Below, piece after piece: positions 44,851 through 58,400 of a DNA stretch of 64,000 nucleotides. The translations under genes were made by a program, and so were the position numbers. Source of the stretch: Populus alba (lineage: Eukaryota > Streptophyta > Magnoliopsida > Malpighiales > Salicaceae); assembly GCF_005239225.2 (NCBI RefSeq), contig NC_133292.1, forward strand, positions 4,684,985 through 4,748,984, given 5' to 3'. Under the pieces are notes generated by a model. The model saw only the letters and a program-made list of their open reading frames with translations. It did not search any database and was not told where the DNA came from. Position 1 is the stretch's first letter. The number at the start of each line of letters is the position of its first letter.

Positions 44851-47393
44851 CAATATATTGTTGTCTTGATAGTTTTTTAAAATATCATCTTAGAATTTAT
44901 TTTAGTCAACTTATATTTTTATCGATCATCTGAATTACTTTTAAACCTACTAAGCTAATTAGGTCATATCAAACTAATCCTCACACGATTTAAAGTTTTT
45001 TCTCTGGTAGAAATTACTTTAACATCTAAACATTTTTTTATGTTAAAAAAAAAAATTAATCCAACCATAGCATAGCAGCCCATTATATACTATATTAAAA
45101 CACGTGGGGAAAACATTGTATATTTATTGTGAACATATATTCATTGCACTGTGAACGACATTGTAGCCATAGATTATTTGTAGTGTGGACGACACTGTAG
45201 TGCTTGTGGGAGGTGTTGTCTTCATCATGCTTAGTAAAAAATTATTACTAGGGCCGTTGTCTTTTCTATTTTCTATGCCAAAAACTATTAGATCTGGCTT
45301 GGAAGGCAGAACTAGACCCAAAACGCTTTCAAAAGGACCCAAAATAGCTTTGGATCCAACTCCCTAATATAACCCAATAGCCTTGGGTCTGGCCTCACTT
45401 AGACCCATTAGCATTGGGTCCTGCTATTAGGTCTAGCTTCACAATCACATCCAAGTTTATTGGGTCTAGCTCCGTTGCCAAATCCAATAACAAGACCTGA
45501 CACTTTAATTTAATTTTTTTTGCTCTTATTTAATTATTTTTATACGGTAATGAGAAAATAAATTAATGGGAGTTTTTTTTATATTATATAAAAGTTGGGT
45601 GATGAAAATGTTTTTCATTTGAGGTTGGGTTGAATTTTCTTATTAAAGCATGTTTGTTTTTATGTTTCGAAAATGCTTTTAATGTTTTTGTTTTGATGAT
45701 GATATAAAAAAATCAATTTTAATTTATTTTCTGTTATTGATTTTTTTTTTCATATGGTAAAGAGGAAATAAATTGATGGCAGTTTTTTAATATTCTACAA
45801 AAATTAGGTGATAATAATTTTTTTCATTTTAAGTTCCATTGAATTTTCTTATTAAAATATGTTTGTCTTTGTACTTAAAAAATATTAGCACATTAACAAT
45901 GATAACAAATGTAGTATATGCATAATCTATTTCATTAAAAAAAAAATTAGAAAGAAAAAAAAAAAGAGGGAAGTCATCCCACCTATTGAAGGATTATGTT
46001 ATCTTTAATGAACATAAAAGAGGAATTCATTTAGTAATATTATTTTTGTAAAAACAAATCTTGGTAATTATAGTGTGTTATCCTTAATTGTTTTAGATTA
46101 GACTAAATGATTTATATATTCTAACAAACTTTATAAATATTCAAAAAAACAGTTAAATAGCAGCATAAAAATTTTATATATACATATTCTTAATACATGC
46201 CATATATAATTGCAATGAACTTTTTAAAATAAAAGTATTTGAAAAAATTATAATTCTAATATTATCATATTAAAATTTATAAATAAATTTTTTTATTCAC
46301 ATCATATACTTTATATATTTGTATTATATAAGAGAATTTTTTTAACAATAAAATTCATTAAAAAATAATTCATAAATACTATAATATAATATATTATTTT
46401 GGGTAAAAAAAATATTTTAATGTTATAATATTAGTGTATGAGATTCAAAGTTTTATTAATATTATATTTTGTATGGAAGATTTTGAGAACAAGTCAATAA
46501 CAAGCTAGGTGGTCAAACTACTAATAATGGCACACCAATCAAGTAACTGAAAGTAAATAATGGGAATAGGAAGACGAGCAGACAATGATAATAAAGTGCA
46601 AGTAAAGTGACCTGCAGGTGAAATTAAGATAGGCGTGAATGCGTGATAGATCGGTGGATCCGTGGATGGCTTCAAGTCCATGTAAATAGAGCTTTGAACA
46701 TTGTTCGGTGAGTGAGTGGGAGAGCTTCTAGAGATTTAACTGGAAAGCAAACTTGCTAGCAAAGGTTAAAAGGAAATGACAGTTAAGAGTTTTTCTTTCA
46801 TGAACCCTATTTTGAGCTCACAAAGTTCATCTTTCCAATGCATTCCGAAAACAATGTACACTGACCTTGTCAGAATTCAGAATGTCTGTGTTCATCTTGA
46901 ATCCATTTGTTGTAGAGCTTTGATCCATGTCAAATAAGAAAGACACCATGGATTAGGGCATAATTAACCAAATTACTTGGTTAATTTTTCAAGGATATAT
47001 CGAGCATATACACCCTTCATATGGTGCCAGCCTGCCAGGAAAAGAACCAGGATTTCAGGAACTGGGCCAGTAGGTGTGGCTAGTTTCAAGTTCATTCTGC
47101 TAAAAGCTGTCGCATTCCGACCTACCAGTCCCGTTGAAACAGTCAGATATGAGATAAGGTTTCTAAGATATTTTTGTGAGAGTGTAAGATATTTAACTTG
47201 CTGGTCCCAAGATCCGTACGGAGTCAGGAAAATGGTTAGCAAAGCAAAAATATCTTTCAATCATCCATCCATCGGCTTTCTTTCTTTATAAAATTCAACT
47301 AAATAGTGCTAGGAGTCAGAAAAGAAGGGGGCTACTTGATAGCTTTTGAAGAAAAGAAAAATTGAAGAGAGAAGAAAGGGAAAGAGGAGAGGA
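44851..47393. other. gene-free spacer upstream of the MEE59-like gene
   Basis: Around 45330-45490 there are irregular repeats of GGGTCT-type words. 46973-47260 is a slightly GC-richer patch open on both strands without recognisable protein features. The promoter of the plus-strand gene at 47394 must lie at the right end. Confidence 0.5.
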
Positions 47394-48426
47394 ATGGAGT
47401 TCTACAAGAGGCCTAACAGGAGTGATGCTCACGTGTCAGTCGAGGAAGAGGCAAAACAAGAGGAGGAAACAAGAGGATATTTCGAGGGAATAGCTCCTAA
47501 GCGTCACTCTAAGCCTCAACGCAGCGAGTATTCCATTCAATACGTTGATGCGCTCCCCACAAAGGGCGATCAAAGCTTCACCCCAGAATATGTTGAGTTT
47601 CAACGTCTCGAAACTGATCCTCAGGTTAGTTTCTTGAGCTTTCATTTACCATGCTTTCTTGTGCATCTGAGAAACTCTTGAATGCGGATTTGTAGATTGA
47701 TTTTTCTTCTTCTTTTTATAATTTTGAATGCAGAAAATAATTTCAAATGAAAGCAGCAAAGTGACTGATGAATTTGTAGAGACAGAGTATTACCAGGATC
47801 TCAACTGTGTTGACAAGCAACACCACACGGTATTACCATTGCTATGCCTAGCTACATATTCTAGTCCAGTTCTTTTATTTCTTTACTATTTTCATACATC
47901 TAAATAAAATGTTAGCAGTCCAATTTCCTACCTTTTTCTGCCTCGCTCATTTCAGTATCTTCTTTTAATTTGATCATTTTAGATTAGCCTGGTGAAAGTT
48001 TCTTAATATTTGGCAAAGGGAACAGTTACAAAGGGAAAAATAGAAGGGGGGGGTATAAGGAATTGCAAAAGCTTGACTCATTTACGTTAGTAGTAAAAAC
48101 TTAGGGATATCATGGGAGTTTTCTTCATTTTGCAGACAGGAACAGGGTTCATCAAAACAGAGAACGAATATGGCAAGCGCTTCAGCCTAGCACCAGATTC
48201 TACAACCAGTTGCCATGCCTCTTGCAAAGGAAATCCAGCAACTAATGATTGGATTCCAGCTGATGCTGATATGGTACATTTCATTACTTACAATTTACAA
48301 CAATCTTTTTGTTTTATTTTTTAGGGTTTTGTTCTGCAAGAGTTTTTAGGTTGAGCTAACTCGACTGTGTGACTACATGTTCAGGTGACTTCCGCTTCAG
48401 ACAAGCCCAAGAGGAGTGACAATTGA
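47394..48426 (+). CDS. small plant-specific protein, MEE59-like
   Basis: Four exons (47394-47624, 47734-47829, 48136-48273, 48385-48426) join in phase to 168 residues. The protein is hydrophilic, with no signal peptide, membrane span or known catalytic motif. Recognisable stretches are YFEGIAPKRHSKPQRSEYS, TEYYQDLNCVDKQHHT, TGTGFIK and CHASCKGNPATNDWIPADAD. I recall these from the Arabidopsis protein annotated as MATERNAL EFFECT EMBRYO ARREST 59 (At4g37300). Its biochemical function is unknown to me. The ATG at 47394 is the first in the frame and fits the family's N-terminus. Confidence 0.75.
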
Positions 48427-49470
48427 GAAGAAGGGTGGCTGGAGATGTTATCTTTGAATAAAGAGCTAGATCATGCATGTTTCTTTGCTTATTGTCAGTT
48501 CGTACCAAGTGTTGACTGTCGCTAATAAAGTCCCAAGACAACAATTGTTGCTTGAGTAAACGTAGCCCTTGAATTTGTTCTGTGAAAAAAACTGCAGCTT
48601 CTGTGCTTGTGATATTTGGATGGAAACTCGTTTCTGAAGAATATATTGTTTTTATTATTAGTTTTATTATTATTTTATGTTGAGCTTCGGAGGAAGCTCT
48701 GCCAGAATCCAGAAATTAAACAGCAGCCCTCACAAGAAGGTAATACAAAGACAAACAGGAACCATAACAGATATGCAAGCTATTGACAGAACAGATGCGT
48801 GAAAATGGCAACAAGAAGTCTCGAGAGCCATTCAACATTCAGGGAGGCTTCGGGCATTGAAAGAAGCAAGAAACCAAGTTCATCACTTATTCAAATACAA
48901 TCAGCCAAGCAAGGCAACAATTCCTCCTTCACAGAACAATCACTTAACACCACCTAAATGAAAATGATGTATCCATAGCGCAAGCCACCACACGCCGGTG
49001 AGCTCAACTGATACTATTCCCTCCTCCTTCCAAGAGGTCTTGAGATCGCACTGACGGCTACAGCATGCTAGATATTGATAACCATAGATATACAATTTAC
49101 TTAACAAGCATGCTAAATGATCATGACAGATACTGTTAGGTAATAGGGCTACAACATGCAGGCAATGTTGCACGAGAATGAAGATGACAGACTCGTCTAG
49201 TTTTGCCTAATGGTGAGAAATCACAGGATGAGGTAAGCCTTCTGAAGTAAAATTGACATTAGTGAAAAAATCTGCCAACGTTCTGCTTCATCTACATTGA
49301 TCATTGGTTAAATTAACTAGGGAGTATAGTACTGACCACATGATAAAGCTGGCATATATGAAGAGAGCCAGCTACTGCAACATACGCTAATGGTTTAATT
49401 TACAGCAAAACAATTACAACACCCCTCCCATGCTCAGGGTAAGGCATGGATTCCTCGAGCATTGACACAA
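48427..49470. other. convergent 3' regions of the MEE59-like and SKI2 genes
   Basis: The genes face each other tail to tail across about 1 kb. No additional exon was found. Confidence 0.55.
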
Positions 49471-52400
49471 TTACACTCCCGTAACATACAAACTAGCTGC
49501 AAAAACTATGTCACGCTTTATGGCGTTCGAAGCAGATTCCATTTTCTTGTAGACTGCAGAATTACCCATGATAGCTGCAGCCTTCTTAAATTCACGACAT
49601 GTCTCGTCCAATCTGACAATTGTGCGCACTATCAGGCCTTCAGGAACATCAGTAAGTTCACATATATCAGCAAATGGAGTGCCCTGTAAATGGAGAAACT
49701 TACGAGGTCACAAACCATCCAGAACTAATGAAAGGTTAAATTGATGTGTTTTAGTATAAGAAACCTTTGCCCACTCGTACACAACTTCAACTAAACCGAA
49801 CTTAAGATTCTCATTGGCATACTCCTCAGGGTTTATTTGTATATTGTAATTTGATTGAAGCTCTCCAAGTCTTATTGCTGTGCTGTACAACCTGAAGTGA
49901 ACAACCGTCTAGGATTAGATTGAAAACTGAAAAATGAAAAGAAGAGTAATGGGAAGAATAATAACAACGTTAAATTCCAGAGTTACAATCTAGGATCTAA
50001 TAGGCACAACTGTAAAAGCATATAATCTTACACATGCAACCTTTTGAATATGTGAATAGGGAAGCTATAATCCGTTTTCACTAGCTGCAATCAATTCATC
50101 CGTATCATATGAAAACAGAAAGCTAAGAAATTCCTAATAGGATCCTGGCAACCTGCGGTTCACCGTTCATGTAGCATTACTGCAAAGCATCAAGCATGGT
50201 GCCCCATGACCATGATTCCAGTTGTGAAACTCAGAATCAGAACCATCTTAGATGGAAACCAAAATTTTACATCTAGAAAATCTAGAGAAAAATCTACCGT
50301 GTAATAAGGAATCTAACCACTAGATCATGCAGATATAAGGCAGGGCATTGACACAAGGATGGAGAATCACCTCTTTTTAGCTTGAGACAGCCTGGGAGTA
50401 AGTGAAGGCTCAGAAGTTTTCCTCTGCTGAAACACAAAAGCGGACATTATGGCCACCGCTTCTTCAGGTTCCAGATCATCAAGTTGATTCTCAAATAAAC
50501 ACTCGGTGCATATCAACTCCTCCCCTGAATTCATCTCACATGCAACACGGCCTTTAATTTGAACTACAAGGTCACCATCTATACAGCCAATTTCCTTCAG
50601 AACATATATCTGCAAATGCAGAGCTTAAAGATTTGAGGGTAGTGTGAAACCGACATGGCAGATAATTAACACAAGAACATCTTGCTGCTACATAGAACAT
50701 CAAGGGGAAAAAAAGATACGTACCCGGTCCTGAAAGTCTGGCATCTGTTGGAGTGCTTCATCTGACATTTGGAATTGCAGGTTACTGACTTCCTCTTTAT
50801 GCCTCTTTATCTCTTTTGCCAAGCTAATGTGCTCCTCCAATTTTATACACCCATGACACTTATTTGATGCCATCTTTTGTAGCAGGCTTGTCCATTTGTG
50901 GTAGTCTTCCACAAGATTCACATCTTTCAACTTCAGCTCTAAACGGTATCAGCAATGGAAAAGTCATATTTAGCAAGTTGTGAACTAAAACTAGCTTACC
51001 ATCATAAAGAACATTGAAAAGGAGAAAGTGCAAAAGGTGAATTTTCCGCGTAGAATGTAGGATTAAGAACTATGTTAGAAAGAGAGCATCAAAATGACTA
51101 TAACCACATATCAACATATATAACAAGGGCTTGCACTGTCAACACAGGAATTGAAGTCAACCAGCATGATTCATCTATTATGATGCATAATTAAGGACCA
51201 GAGTCATTGAGGGCAAGAAGATAAACCACAAGCCCTGAATCTCACTTAAAATAAATAGTTAGATCTATAGGTAACAGATCAACACCCACCAGCAGCACCG
51301 CACACAAAAACCTTGATTCTTTCCCGAACATATTTCAAAAATAATAGGAAAGGAATTTAGGGCTTGCAGACTATGGGAAGAAGGATCACTAGAGAAAGGT
51401 ACCAGCATGCCAGCCTGCCAGAAGAGAAAGCTTCTTCATAGGAGATGATCATAAAGAATCTAGGGTTCACTGTTTTCTGATGCACTTAGGTTAAGCCAGA
51501 TTTTGAGATATAGATAATGCAATTGCAAGCCACATTTTCCAGTATCCAAAAAGGGGCCTGGCTCATCTTAATGTCAACTTATATGGAATACTTGTCAAAT
51601 TTTCCAGAATCCAATAAGGGGCTTGGCTCGTCACAATGTCAACTTATTTGGAGTATTGTCAAATTATTACAAATTCTGGAACTGATAAGAATGCTATTGT
51701 TTGTTCTTTCATGTTTTTCTTTCCTAATCATCAATGATAGTTAGCAACATTCTTCTTGTACAGCATGTGTAAAGAAATAAACAAGATGTTACAAGTTATG
51801 CAGTTCATCTTCACCTGAAAGATTAAATATTATCTTCACAAAAAATGCCTAACCTTTCAGCGGATCTAGTGCAGGAGGATATTTATTTCCGTCACTTTTT
51901 GTTTCCAACAGCTGCTGAACTGTCTTAGAGAAAGCAGCATCGCTACAATCTTCGAGAAGCCGAACTTGGTCAATTGTTATTTTACGATTGCATATGCATA
52001 AGAATTCTTTGCTTTCAATTCCTCTAACTTCATAATTGATCCCGGCAGCAACACCTTGGTGTGGTAGTTCTATCTTGATGGTGCCTGATCCCTTGCGATT
52101 AGTGAGAGAAGAGCAGTACTCTTCGTTAAAACTACGTTTTGATTTTGGTATCAGCACATAACCTTCTTGGAAATCTGCACTTTTTTTTTCTTTCAAGTTA
52201 CTGCTTACTGATGGAGCATCAGGTTTCAGCACCAAAACTATGTATTGCTTCATACTGGCTGATGGCACTTTCACTACTACTCCAAGTAAGTGATCCTGTG
52301 TCTGCAAGTGAACATGAGAATGCCATAAATTCACAATTGCAGCTACTCTATTAGAAACCATGTAAGCCTTCCCAAGTTTTAAAATTTCATACATTATGGA

Positions 52401-55400
52401 GTTCAACAAGGTTAGGCAACTAGAAGCATGACTCCCATGAGAGAAACTTCAAATTTGACAGTACTCATAATCAGCAACAAGTAAAACACTTGTGCATGGG
52501 AAGCACCTCTGTATTTCATTTAGCGTGGTTTCGATTAAAGTTCAAACTTAATTTTCTGCCATGTAAAATTAAATAAAAAGAAAACAGGTAATTGCACTAG
52601 AAAATTGAAGTCATTCTGATTCCTCTTAAACAAGAAACCTCATGGAAAGAACCACATTTACCAATAGCAGAAGAATACTGACGCTTCAAAAGACAAGAAC
52701 TACAATTTTCTCCAAAGATAAGGGGGTGGGGGGGGGGAGAACAGAAATAGGAAAGCGCTAGAGAGCACCAAGAACAAACAAAAAAATAATAACAACTTAC
52801 CGATAGTGATTTCACAACGACAACTCTTCCAGGTGTAAGAAATGTTCGAGCATGAGGGGACTGCATGACAGCCTCTGATACCTGGTTGCCATATTTTTCA
52901 GCTTCTAAGTACAGGTCATAGTATTCTTCAATTGTTGGCCCACCTTTTATACATCTGTATTAAAATAGCCATGCATGATAAACTATAGGGAAAAAGATGT
53001 CACCATAAGAAAATCGAACTAGAAGCAGTGTAGCTTTCACTTTCTCACATTTATGAGATTATTGAAAGACCTTCGAACAAAAACAACCAGGAGGATCTTG
53101 TTGCAACAACAATGATATCTAATGCAGTTGAATGCGCAACCTAAATACCCTATGCTGATCTGATCAGAGTAGTATGCATTTTCCTATACATGGTCTTCCA
53201 TATACTGGAATTTAAGGATTCTGAAAAGCTGATAACGTGATTGAGCAGTTCTTCTTTCGTATTAGTTGTATTGGTATTAGAATACCAACATAACCAGGCT
53301 ATGAAAGCAGTGTTAAGCAGTAATATGAAACCATATCAGGGCCTTATTTAAAAGTTTAAGCTCTTAGGTGAGACTCAAAAACATGGTTTTATTACTTTCT
53401 AACAGAAAGCTTGCACAACCACTTTATCATTCATATATATATGATTGGTTAATCACATCTTAATGTAAAGCCAAAATCATCACATTTTAATACAAGAACT
53501 AGCCATTAGTTAACATTGGTATGCAATCACGTAATCCATCAAAACAACAGTGCCCAACACAGATCTAACACAAAATCCAAAAGAAACAAGGTGTCAATAA
53601 ACTGATGTATTATAGAAAATGCACATCCACAAGCAAAATGCGCAAGGAAAAAAATGAATTAAAGACTGATGCAAGGACATTTCTTATCTAGACATTTAGA
53701 AACTCTCAAGTCTGATAGACAAGTTGGCCATCAAGATTCTGCAATGATATACATACTCAACAGTTTTGGCAGGCTGAGCAAGCTTCCGCATCAGAACTTT
53801 TTGCTGTTCAGGAAGTTGTTTCTGAGAACGGAACTCCGCAAAACTTCTTTTTAACATATCTTCCACCTGCAGTTATGTCCCCCAATCAACATTGAAAAAA
53901 TGAACTCCCTAGATGGATGAAAACACCAAAAAAAAAAAACAAAAGAAATTATTTCAAATTTGAAATTGTAAAACTATGATGTACTAGCTTAATATGTAGA
54001 AATATGAAGATTAATCCTATTACAAGAAGCAACTGACTAAACATAACAACTTGCTTGGACTGACCCTGATGGCCTGACCAACATTCTACTGGTGTCTGTT
54101 TCAGTAAATCTTGAGGAAATTAACCACACAGTGACTAAATAACCAACATTTTTCTTAGATTGAATGAACATAGAACTCAAGAACATTGAATCTACTAAAA
54201 CTACAACATTGTATCTCTTATGATTCATAGAAATTTATGGGTGGGTGAGAAGTATTTGCTTAGAAATCCCAAATCCCAGAAGGAAAACCACGGGTGCCTT
54301 TTGTTTATCATTCACTCCCTTTGTATGGATTTAATGCATTTCTACTTTTTGTACATTGCAACAAGGAATGCGGCAGTTTAACTGTATTCCTTTTACAGTG
54401 TGCGAGCAAATATAGAGAGAGATACACACACAAAAAGACAGGTGTGAGCAGACAGAATCTGCAAGATGAACCATGTGATGGATCAGCTACGATTAGTTGT
54501 TCCTAAGCCAGGTTTCCAGACGTGCATAAAGTGTGTGTGAATGGTTGCGTGCAAGTGTGTGATTCTACTTGTGTGCACAAAGGTGCAACTTTTCATTTAG
54601 AATATTAGAGCAAGTATGACCTAGATAAGAAGATTTGACATCCATGAAAAATGCAAATCAAAATATCTGAAAGTTCCACAACTCCAATGGAAAGGAATCT
54701 GAATATGGATAGTATTATTTGTTACACAACCACAAATATAATGAAAAATCTAATCCACAAGATACCTTCAATTCTTCAACACGGAGGAGATGCAAGATCA
54801 TAATATAAGTCAATCGAAACTGGGATTCAAGCCTGGTAGCACTTCCAACTATAACACGTTTCAAATCGCTCTCTTCTGGAATTTCATCGCGGCACAGTAC
54901 TACAACTGTACCAATTTTGTCAATTCCTCTTCTCCCAGCACGACCAGCCATTTGAGTGTACTCCCCGGATAGTAATTGTCTAAATTCCTTGCCATCAAAC
55001 TTTCTTAGCGTATCAAATACAACCTAAGAAAGATTTTGAATCAAGTCAGTATTAGAAGAATAAGGTATCCAAGAGTTAAGTCAGTATTAGAAGAATAAGG
55101 TATCCAAGAGTTGCTTAAGTTTATCTAGAACTAGATGAAGTCAAGTAAACGAGGCTCATGGCAATTAGCTGTGTGAAGGTGTTTTACATGTTTTATCTAG
55201 TGGCTGCTATTTACTAAGATGAAATTCAATACATTATATATATTTTCCATTAATACCATCGCTCCAAACAATGAGTGAAAGGATTAGCAAACAAAATGCT
55301 ACAATGTGATCTAGAACTAGATGAAGTCAAGTAAACAAGGCTCAAGGCAATTAGCTAAGTGATGGTGTTTTACATGTTTTATCTGGTGGTTGCTAGTTAC

Positions 55401-58400
55401 TCGGATGAAATTCGATGCCTTATCCAAGATTTCCATTACTACCATCACTCCAACAATGAGCGAAAGGATTAGAAAACTTAATGCTACAATATGATCTAGA
55501 ACTAGATGAAGTCAAGTTAACAAGACTCATGGAAATTAGCTAAGAGATAGTGTTTTACATGTTTTATCTGGTGGTTGCAAGTTACTAAGATGAAATCCAA
55601 TGCATCATCCTCATTTTCCATCAATACCATCACTCCAACAATGAGCAAAAGGATTAGCGAACTTAATGCTCCAATGTGATCAAAATACATCATATTAACA
55701 ATTAAACCTCTAATATTTAACAGTGAAAATATATTATCAACAACTTAAAATTAACAGCAAAGGGTAACATCTCATTCTAAACTGACGAGAAATGTGACAT
55801 GTGTAACCTAATGCCAGCTATTTACAAGCACCCCAGATATGAGCTATTTCAGAGTGTTATGGTTTTAAATTTGGTGGCTTGGTCCTCAACATATTGTTCT
55901 TGCTTGGTTTCTTTCCTAGTCAATATGAGAACACTTCTTAGTCTACTCTGCAGTCTCGGTTCTAATCTACATAAGAATTATAATTTTGACAGGTAGAGAT
56001 GCTGTCTTATTTTCTTGGGAAATTGAGTTATGGAATAAAATTGAGAGTCGACATTTTTTTTAGGCCCAGTGCACAGGATTTCTTTTTTCCTAGTATTTCC
56101 TAGTTTCTTGTTCTTACTCACTTTTCGTGTTGCTGCAGTGTCTTAGTTACAGTACACAGAATCACAACAACAATTCAAAAAACAAATCCTTGCATCCTCA
56201 AATTAACTTTTAATTTCAAACCCCAATCCTTTCTTAAACAAACTCCTAATTGATCCCAATTTTTCATATACATCAAACCCAACCCTACTCTCAACCAACA
56301 CAAAAATAAAATAAAAATAAAAAACTCAATATTCTCAAAGCTATCCCACTTTAAGAGTTCAAAAGTACTGTGCGCCTTTTTTTGAAAAGATTCAAGTATA
56401 GAATTATTGGAACTTCCAACCCCTTATCGCAACCACCTAATTGCCTAGCTGAACACATTTTTCAAACATTTAATCAATAATTAAACAGCACTAACCGTTC
56501 TAGCTGGGGCATTAACGCCCATTGCAAAAGTCTCCGTTGAAAATAATACCTACAACAAGAATAGAGATTAGCATAACAAATAAAGTATATAAATATTACT
56601 ATAACCATACAATTTGACAGCATTAATGAAATTTTTAACTGTAGTATTTTGCTAAAATGTTATAAAGGAAGTTCAACCAGGGCCATAATTTGTTATAATG
56701 ATAAAAGGCTTGGTCTTGCAACGATTACAGGTCCAAGTCTTTGGGGCAGCCACTTCATGCACAATGCTTCCCCCCAAAAAAATAAAAAAAATCCTTAAGG
56801 ATCATAACTGGACAATACTTTCCTTTTCATGAAAGGATGTCAATTGCAGAACTCCTTTAACCTCATGAGGGAATCGCTAGTAACAGCAGGGCACCACAAA
56901 GAACCATGCATAAATTAAAACACCAAGGCACTCCGATGATTAGAAAAAATTACCTTAATCACACCACGACAGAAAAGCATTTCAACGACTTCCTTAACAA
57001 TGGGAAGCAGCCCTGCATGATGCACAGCAATCCCTCTGCTAAGAAGGCTCCGAACTCTGACAATCTGTGAATAAAATTAGGTATAAACCCAAGTAGGATC
57101 GTATGAATAGAGGGTAAATGTGAATGCCACCAGACCTGTGGTAAATTGCGGTCTGATCCCTTTAGTCGTGAGAATGCTTTGTCACAGAAAACACGAATTT
57201 CGCTTTTCTCAGAACTACTAGTGAGATCAGTCCCAGACATACTGTCAGCTGATTTATCACATCGATTCTTTGAGAAACAAAATATAACTACCTGAACACA
57301 GCAGAAAAACTGTTCAGAATATAAGGCCAGCAAAATCCTGTGCTAGATTTTGAGTTGCAGAAAACTCTGAAGGAAGAATAGTGATCTTTTATATTTATGA
57401 CTCAACAGTGGAAGGTAGCAAAGGACCATAATCAATTCCATGACTAGAAAAACTTGCAGAGGACAATGATCGACATTACATCTTTCAAGAATTAAATTCG
57501 GAAAAAAAAATGTCATTTATCTGTCAGTAAATGCCAAAATTTTAAAAAAAAAATCAATAAAACTCTTAGAAAAGGTCCTATCGTAAATTAAGGTGACCAA
57601 TTCTGTAAGAAATTTCTAGTGTCAATTTCATAAAAAAGCCCTACTTGGTGAGAAACTTAAGAGGACATTATCTGACATACAGGCAATAGAGAATTCTTTA
57701 AAAGCTTGCTAACAAGCTGCAACCACAAAGAGGCCTCTGATCTCCATGACCTCCAGTTATTTTGGCCACTTCCATTATTTTGATTTCCCCAGCTAGTCCC
57801 AGAGAATGCCCCCAAATTCTGGGAACCATGCTTGTTTTGTTTGCTATGACTTTGGTTGTCACGTTTCTGACCCCGAACCCCATCACGTGTTACAGAAGGC
57901 CCTGTGTATGCTCCAGGACTGCCACCCACAGTCGTAGAATTATTTTTCTTGAATGCATATTTAGCAGTTTTGAAACCTTGAGGCATAAAAATTTCGCCTT
58001 CACATATTCTGTGTAGTTCTCCAGAATAAAATAGGCAGTGCTCCAAAGGGACCGGCCTTTTTGTAGTTCTGATGACAGACCCAGAAACATGGAAACTTAT
58101 GTCAATAGCCAACAAAGAAATGTAGTGTATCCGCTTTATGTTGCACTATTGCACTTGAAATATTTGAAAGTAAGAAATGATGGGTTAAAAAAATTAACAA
58201 ATTTTAGAACAAACTCTTGGAAATTAAAAAAAAAAAGTTCAATATCAATTACAATAAGAATTTAATTCTTACCCAGTAACACGGATTGTCTTCTGCTTTG
58301 TCCGGCTGATCCAGTCAGCAAATTCAACTGTGTTTGGTACCTGCAATATAACAACGAACATTTAAATGCATGCATTAGTCAAAAGAGAAAGGGGGCAGGG

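Noticed and set aside
46973..47291. Frames of 95 and 104 residues on opposite strands just upstream of the MEE59-like gene
   Set aside because: No family was recognised and both strands are equally open. It may be an old repeat or pseudogene, but nothing supports a gene call.
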